Shown piece after piece: positions 59,666 through 64,000 of a stretch of 64,000 nucleotides of DNA. Under the pieces are notes generated by a model. That model worked only from the letters and a program-made list of their open reading frames with translations. It searched no databases and was not told the DNA's origin. The translations under genes and the position numbers were made by a program. The number at the start of each line of letters is the position of its first letter. Position 1 is the first letter of the stretch. This stretch comes from Leptospira ainazelensis (GTDB lineage: Bacteria > Spirochaetota > Leptospiria > Leptospirales > Leptospiraceae): the NCBI RefSeq assembly GCF_016918785.1, contig NZ_JAFFPT010000021.1, positions 8,777 to 72,776 on the forward strand, in the 5' to 3' direction.

Positions 59666-59994
59666 TTGAAAACGGGAATAAAATATCCGGAAACTTCTGA
59701 AATTCCGGTAAGGGTCGCTTTTTCTACGGAAAACGGAACAGTAAATTGCTCATTACCGCTTCCGTTTCTTGTGTATTCTTGCTCTTCATCTTTTGCGGAG
59801 TTATTCAGGTATTTTATAACCCATTGCCCCGCGGCTCTAACTTCCAAAATCACGAAAATTCGCTCTGTATTGCTAAGGACAATTTTCGGATCTACTATCG
59901 GTTGACCGTTTTCGTCTAGCGTCACCAAAGGAATCGTGAAATGATTGTTGATCCTCGAAAGTTCGAGATCTTGGGCTGTGAAGAGCTTACGCAC
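59662..59994 (-). CDS. Structural protein, 110 aa
   Basis: Not recognised. Beta-rich (ERIFVILEVRAAGQWVIKYL, EQFTVPFSVEKATLTGISEV). Overlaps the neighbours by 4 and 8 nt. Its pattern resembles that of the next gene product (59258), suggesting related small head or fibre proteins. Confidence 0.5.
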   Translation of the reverse strand: MRKLFTAQDLELSRINNHFTIPLVTLDENGQPIVDPKIVLSNTERIFVILEVRAAGQWVIKYLNNSAKDEEQEYTRNGSGNEQFTVPFSVEKATLTGISEVSGYFIPVFK

Positions 59995-60784
59995 TCTTGC
60001 CTACCCAAAGATTGATTGTATGTGTTTGCAAAAACGGAGTAGATCCGGACGCGTTATCGATCGTAAGAATGTTTCCGGAAACAGAAACAACTCCATCCCA
60101 TGCAACTTGAACACCCGGATTCGCTGTGAGAACTACTCGAATATCCAGAAATGTAGGTGGGAAATCAAAAACGATTCGGATTTTTCCGAGCGCAACTTCT
60201 ACTGCGGTAGGAACGCGTTTCACGAAACCAGGTAGAATAGAACCAGGTTTTTGACCAAAAATGGAATTCGGAGATGCCCAAAGATTGTTAGGTCCGACCA
60301 TCGTTGAACTAAAGTTTGGATTAGATTCGAAGTCTTTGTTGATTGTAAGAACTTCGTTATTCGACATTTTTAATGCAATAACTTCGCATCGACTCTGTGA
60401 ATTGATTGCCGATACGATTGCAGTAGAAACGTTCGCTGGCGTATCATCCGGATAATTAGAAATTCCGATCTTTCCTGCCGGAACTCCTGCAAGAGCTCTA
60501 TCAAATTGAAAGGTAAGAGCTCCGATAGAAAGGGTTTCGCCATCTGTAACGTTTGTAGTCAATCTCAGAATGTTTACACCTAAGAAACCTGGATCGTTTA
60601 AGACGTCTACCCAACGGAACCCATCCCAAAATAACATTCTTCCTGTATCGGATTCTCTTGCGAAGAAAGGGTCGCTACCTGCTGTTAAATTGAGTCCTAT
60701 TCTTTCAGAAGAAGTAAGGAGGACTTCCGATTTTTGAATGTCGCTCTGATTGTATTGGATTCTTTGACGAATGTCCGGTTTCAT
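59987..60784 (-). CDS. Structural protein, first gene of the head operon, 265 aa
   Basis: Beta-rich with an N-terminal GRMLFWDGFRWVDV element and a C-terminal carbohydrate-binding-like strand pattern (GNILTIDNASGSTPFLQTHT). The ATG at 60784 has GGAGAG upstream and lies 30 nt behind a late-type promoter, so unlike most late starts it has a real leader. A head fibre or decoration protein is plausible. Confidence 0.5.
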   Translation of the reverse strand: MKPDIRQRIQYNQSDIQKSEVLLTSSERIGLNLTAGSDPFFARESDTGRMLFWDGFRWVDVLNDPGFLGVNILRLTTNVTDGETLSIGALTFQFDRALAGVPAGKIGISNYPDDTPANVSTAIVSAINSQSRCEVIALKMSNNEVLTINKDFESNPNFSSTMVGPNNLWASPNSIFGQKPGSILPGFVKRVPTAVEVALGKIRIVFDFPPTFLDIRVVLTANPGVQVAWDGVVSVSGNILTIDNASGSTPFLQTHTINLWVGKSA

Positions 60785-60814
60785 TGATCTCTCCGCAACG
60801 CGAATAACTGGAGA

Positions 60815-60846
60815 CGGACAAAGGGAATCCTTTTAAGGAATTGCAA
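60815..60846 (-). promoter_or_regulatory. Late-type promoter for the head operon
   Basis: On the minus strand TTGCAA (60846-60841), an 18 bp spacer with AAAAGGAT and CTTTGTCC (60822-60815). The start codon is 30 nt away and has a Shine-Dalgarno sequence. It should drive protease, scaffold and capsid genes. Divergent from the promoter at 60864. Confidence 0.6.
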
Positions 60847-60863
60847 CTAAAAAAAAATAATGA

Positions 60864-60894
60864 TTGTCAAAAAAATCTTTTGAAGATTTTGTCC
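60864..60894 (+). promoter_or_regulatory. Late-type promoter for the gene at 60902, with embedded palindrome
   Basis: TTGTCA (60864-60869), a 17 bp spacer and TTTTGTCC (60887-60894), then 7 nt to ATG 60902. The spacer region contains AAAATCTT-TTG-AAGATTTT (60872-60890), a perfect 8 bp inverted repeat that could be an operator. Confidence 0.65.
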
Positions 60895-60901
60895 TAGAGA
60901 A

Positions 60902-61264
60902 ATGCAGGACCAACCGAATATACCTCAGTCAGAATTTATAGTTATTCACGCAGCCATCGATCGGATCTTAGTTCTTCAGGAAGAGGGAAAGATCGCGGTA
61001 TATCCTTCCCAAATGAAAAAATTAAAAGATATCCGACAAAAACCAACTTACCTGACGCACGCGCAAAGAAATTTAACTCTGTCCGTAATCGATTCAATTT
61101 TTATAAACCATCGGAATCTTTACGATATCATGACCCCAAAACAAAAGAAGATGAAAGCGCCTAAACCTGAACTAAACGCTCTCTTCAATAGAATTAGGAT
61201 TCTACACTCAGAGATTCTCGATAATTTGAAGCAACTAATACCTTTGCCGACTCAATCAGCTTAG
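60902..61264 (+). CDS. Unknown late protein, 120 aa
   Basis: Helical basic protein (LTHAQRNLTLSVIDSIF, then PKQKKMKAPKPELNALFN). It has its own late promoter, which supports it as a real gene, but it runs rightward, and its 3' end overlaps the convergent gene 61194-61607 by 71 nt. Not recognised. Confidence 0.6.
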   Translation: MQDQPNIPQSEFIVIHAAIDRILVLQEEGKIAVYPSQMKKLKDIRQKPTYLTHAQRNLTLSVIDSIFINHRNLYDIMTPKQKKMKAPKPELNALFNRIRILHSEILDNLKQLIPLPTQSA

Positions 61265-61607
61265 CCGGATCCTTTCCCAAACTTAGGATAAAAGCCATAT
61301 TTGGATTTCCAGTCCAATAAAAGTATCCGACGATTCCTACGTAAGTGCCCAAAGAATAAATATCGATTTTGGGAGGGATCTTCGAGACGTGTGTAATCGT
61401 AAACCCTGCGAATGATTGAATAAACTTAGAAAACTTTTCAAATCTAAATTTGAATAGCGTCAAAACAAGCCATCTTTGAAAAGGATTCATGTTTTTGTCG
61501 TAAAATTTTTTAGAGAATTCTAAAAGTTCGAATGAATCCTTATTTAAAATTTCTCGGACTCTTTTCTTTTCAAATCGTCTTGAAAATGCTCTCGATGATC
61601 TACCCAT
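61194..61607 (-). CDS. Unknown late protein, 137 aa
   Basis: Basic N-terminus (GRSSRAFSRRFEKKRVREI), then a partly hydrophobic centre (IDIYSLGTYVGIVGYFYWTG), possibly membrane- or capsid-associated. Downstream of 61658-62608 in the same direction. Overlaps the convergent gene at 60902 by 71 nt, so antisense effects are possible. Not recognised. Confidence 0.5.
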   Translation of the reverse strand: MGRSSRAFSRRFEKKRVREILNKDSFELLEFSKKFYDKNMNPFQRWLVLTLFKFRFEKFSKFIQSFAGFTITHVSKIPPKIDIYSLGTYVGIVGYFYWTGNPNMAFILSLGKDPAKLIESAKVLVASNYRESLSVES

Positions 61608-61618
61608 TCTTTTTTTTT

Positions 61619-61659
61619 GGCTTATTGCCAGTGTGGCGATAAGCCTTTCTCCTTTTTTT
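61619..61659 (+). terminator. Intrinsic terminator, rightward
   Basis: GGCTTATTGCC (61619-61629) and GGCGATAAGCC (61635-61645) form an 11 bp stem (one G-T pair) with a 5 nt loop, followed by a T-rich run ending in seven T (61653-61659). It would stop the rightward transcript of 60902. Leftward the stem is followed by A, so that direction should be little affected. Confidence 0.6.
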
Positions 61660-62608
61660 ATAAAATCGCAAGTCGTTTTGGTTTGTATCTTTCAATTAGT
61701 CCTGGACCGATAGCCTTTAATCGATTGTATAATTCTAACTGCCGCGCTCCAAATAGCGATGAGGTGGCCGATTGCGTTGTTGAAATCGACTCATGCAGTG
61801 GTCCGACACCTACTGAATAAGAAGCAATTGCGCCGGCTTTCGATTCTCCATGAGCGGACATTACCCGCAAACACGCCAAAATACCAATCACTTCACGTAA
61901 TTCCGCCGGAACTCGGGAAGCTGAATCATATCCTGAAATGAAATCAATATAATGCACGGTCGGAACTCTTGTTTGAGGAAGCCCGGCAAAAACTCTTTGA
62001 GACCTAATCGCAGCATTCGGGTTAAAATTAAAACCATTCCCGAGCATCCCAACCGATCGTAAAATCCCGGATTCATAACTAACGCGTGCTTTACTTAAAA
62101 GATCGATAGACATTCCGTCTGGAATGTTGTCCGAGTTCCGGGATACTGGATTTACGAACTCCCAACGCAAAACTCGAATTATTGGCGCTTTGCCTAATGA
62201 TACAAAGAAATTATTCCCGACGTCATCATTTTTATAATCGATTGCATCGAACCATTTTGCATGGCCTTCAATGGTCCGTGGTAAATTCCCTTTCGGCCTA
62301 TGTCGGTAAACTTGAGGATATATATCATGTTCAAGTTCATTGGATAGCGCCAAGGTGAGTGTATGAATCAAGCCTTGAAGATTTTCATTCGTAATATAGG
62401 AGCCATCAGTTGACATCAAACGAGAATTTCCAATCATCCATGAATATCGAATTTCATCAGGGGTTGTCACGGCACCCCAGCCACCTTGCGAAGGTAAACC
62501 GGGCTCTATCATATCGACTTCTTTTCCAGTAAAACACCGTTCCAATAGATTACGATTTGCATCCAGGTCCGGGTTATCAAAGAGAAATCCTTTCCAATTA
62601 TTCGCCAT
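61658..62608 (-). CDS. Probable virion (connector-type) protein, 316 aa
   Basis: Start at ATG 62608 (MANNWKGFLF), 6 nt behind a late promoter; TTG 62620 is in the promoter box. Globular, with SQGGWGAVTTPDEIRYSWMI, HAKWFDAIDYKNDDVGNNFF, and the C-terminal helix LFGARQLELYNRLKAIGPGL. Located between the helicase-type gene and the head genes. I do not recognise the family; head-associated or connector protein is inferred from place and promoter. Confidence 0.55.
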   Translation of the reverse strand: MANNWKGFLFDNPDLDANRNLLERCFTGKEVDMIEPGLPSQGGWGAVTTPDEIRYSWMIGNSRLMSTDGSYITNENLQGLIHTLTLALSNELEHDIYPQVYRHRPKGNLPRTIEGHAKWFDAIDYKNDDVGNNFFVSLGKAPIIRVLRWEFVNPVSRNSDNIPDGMSIDLLSKARVSYESGILRSVGMLGNGFNFNPNAAIRSQRVFAGLPQTRVPTVHYIDFISGYDSASRVPAELREVIGILACLRVMSAHGESKAGAIASYSVGVGPLHESISTTQSATSSLFGARQLELYNRLKAIGPGLIERYKPKRLAIL

Positions 62609-62614
62609 GACTTG

Positions 62615-62645
62615 GGACAAATCCTTTTATAAAATTTTTAGTCAA
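62615..62645 (-). promoter_or_regulatory. Late-type promoter for 61658-62608
   Basis: On the minus strand TTGACT (62645-62640), a 17 bp spacer with TATAAAAGG and ATTTGTCC (62622-62615), then 6 nt to ATG 62608. Among the ten sites this is one of the closest matches to the consensus. Confidence 0.65.
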
Positions 62646-62656
62646 GAGAATATTTC

Positions 62657-64000
62657 CTAACAAGCAGATTTCAAATATCGCTTTAGAGTTAGATTGTTCC
62701 TAAAATCTGAACTTAATAAGATGGATTTTTTAAACTCTTTTACTCCAACTAAAGATAAAAGTTCTCTGACATGATTCTTAACAATTCCATCTATCGATAC
62801 TCTTTCTTTGTTTTTCTCTTTCATTGCCAGCTCTTTTGTAAATTTCGCAATGTAATCCTCTTTCTTTATGCCAAGGATTTCTCGGACATTTTCGGACATC
62901 TTATCGGAGTCGCTCATCATTTTATTTGCCTCAGCTTCTGCTTTTTCCAAACTACTAAGACCTTTCCTTTCAAGGCTTTCTTCATTTCTTTTTAGTTTAG
63001 CTTTATTGATTGATAAACTCCTGACTAAGTCTTGGATTTTTTTCCTTTGATAGCTGATTGAGAATTCAGAATGCGGACCATAATTTTCAGACAGTCCCTT
63101 TTTTTTAAGCTTGTTAAACTCTTCTATATTTTCATTTAATTCGGCCTTTTCTTCACTAAGCCAACGTTCTTCACTCTCAACCGTATTTCTAAGCTCCCGA
63201 ATTTCATCAACGATTCCTTGGAGAGCGAAAGACTTCCCTTGTAGTTCCTTAGCTTCATGCCTAACTTTTGCAGCTTCTTCATTTACAATAAATTGAGCTT
63301 TTCTTTTTGGATCTCGAATAATGTCAGTTTTCAATTCTTCAGGATTTATATCTGAAACATCGATTGCAGCGGATCCGCTCTTTTCAAATATTTGATTGAT
63401 TCTAGAAATCTTTTCTGATTGTTTTTGATACAGTTTTGAATCAATCGAATCTTCCATCAAGATATCAATCCATTGAACATCCTTTTGAAGATTTCCAGGT
63501 CTATGGTGCCTTCCTCTTTTTTGAACTTCAGTTGTAGGATTCCAGTCTATCGAAGCATTGTATGCTGCAATAGTATTGTTATTTAAAGAAACCCCTTCTT
63601 TAATCACATCGGAACCAATTAGAATTTTACATGGATGTGTTGAAGAATTAAATTGTTGAGAAATTTCCGTGAACCTGGAAAGCCCTTGTTTTCCGAGCTC
63701 TGGATCTTTCGCTTTCTTATTCTTTGTATCTGTATTCAAGATTCCTATCGCATCCTCGGGGATTCCGTGTTTTTCAATAAGATACTGTTTTATTTTTGGA
63801 ATGTATTCAACCCCTTTCGGCATAAACATCAATTGTCCTGGAATCCGTTCTCCAGGCTTTGTTTTTTTATATTGATTGTAAAACTCAGCAAGAGAATCCG
63901 CAATAAATTTAAGCTTAGGTGATCTTTGAACGATATCCTTGTCACCATCCGGGTTTATATCCCCAACGTAATTCCAAACTTCACCATCTCCTTTTTTTAC
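62657..64000 (-). CDS. Superfamily II helicase-type polyvalent protein, C-terminal part (cut by right edge)
   Basis: The frame is open to the window edge, so the visible 447 residues are the C-terminal part of a larger protein. Helicase motif V (ILIGSDVIKEGVSLNNN) and motif VI (TEVQKRGRHHRPGN) identify a SNF2-like C-terminal ATPase domain; a long charged coiled coil follows (ELRNTVESEERWLSEEKAEL). In many phages such domains belong to large polyvalent proteins packaged with the DNA, carrying methylase and helicase domains against restriction. The N-terminal domains lie outside the window. Confidence 0.75.
   Translation of the reverse strand, partial: VKKGDGEVWNYVGDINPDGDKDIVQRSPKLKFIADSLAEFYNQYKKTKPGERIPGQLMFMPKGVEYIPKIKQYLIEKHGIPEDAIGILNTDTKNKKAKDPELGKQGLSRFTEISQQFNSSTHPCKILIGSDVIKEGVSLNNNTIAAYNASIDWNPTTEVQKRGRHHRPGNLQKDVQWIDILMEDSIDSKLYQKQSEKISRINQIFEKSGSAAIDVSDINPEELKTDIIRDPKRKAQFIVNEEAAKVRHEAKELQGKSFALQGIVDEIRELRNTVESEERWLSEEKAELNENIEEFNKLKKKGLSENYGPHSEFSISYQRKKIQDLVRSLSINKAKLKRNEESLERKGLSSLEKAEAEANKMMSDSDKMSENVREILGIKKEDYIAKFTKELAMKEKNKERVSIDGIVKNHVRELLSLVGVKEFKKSILLSSDFRNNLTLKRYLKSAC

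Overview
The window is most of a temperate, contractile-tailed bacteriophage genome that looks like a plasmid-type prophage of the spirochaete Leptospira. Evidence for a prophage is a full set of terminase, head, sheath, tube, tape-measure and baseplate genes plus a CI-like repressor with operators. Evidence for extrachromosomal maintenance is a Rep-like protein next to a ParA/partner pair, with no integrase visible. This combination is the one known for the LE1 group of Leptospira phages. The host assignment is inference, from that gene combination, the relaxed lipoprotein boxes and the moderate-to-low GC; no host gene is present. Both window ends cut genes (a probable portal protein on the left, a helicase-like polyvalent protein on the right), so a few kilobases of the circle appear to be missing.

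Layout. 1-5.3 kb: portal start, a small accessory insert, terminase large and small subunits and a ParB-domain protein, mostly minus strand. 5.3-9 kb: an operon of three predicted lipoproteins and two small unknown genes. 9-11.5 kb: an SOS-type operon (UmuD-like, UmuC, SRAP/YedK-like). 11.5-14.2 kb: replication and partition (Rep-like, DUF3102 ParB-like, ParA) with a palindrome-rich intergenic region. 14.5-18.5 kb: the lysogeny region, with two paralogous repressors, a GNAT-fold N-acyl-synthase-like protein, a 7-transmembrane sensor-like protein, two operators and a Cro-like gene. 18.5-36.9 kb: a rightward early operon of about 40 mostly small genes including an annealing-type protein, SbcD/SbcC, a second Rep-like protein, a HerA-type ATPase, Gp37/Gp68, Dam and a MazG-like protein. 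36.9-64 kb: mainly leftward late genes for lysis (C39-like endolysin, holin candidate, unimolecular spanin candidate), tail fibre, baseplate, tape measure, tail chaperones, tube, sheath, head, scaffold and protease, with a few rightward genes inserted.

The most notable observation is a recurring signal in front of late genes: a TTGNNN box, a 17-18 bp spacer and a (Y/A)TTTGTCC box, usually 3-9 nt before a start codon that has no ribosome-binding site. I find ten such sites on both strands, in front of the portal, terminase, ParB-domain, baseplate, head and connector genes. It looks like a phage-specific late promoter with a non-canonical -10 element that makes near-leaderless mRNAs. The second notable item is the putative signal-synthase and 7TM-receptor pair placed between the two repressors, a candidate lysis-lysogeny communication module. 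Other points of interest are a -2/+1-type frameshift in the tail chaperones, a major capsid protein with a signal-like N-terminus, and a peptide motif shared by the capsid protein and a polyvalent protein.
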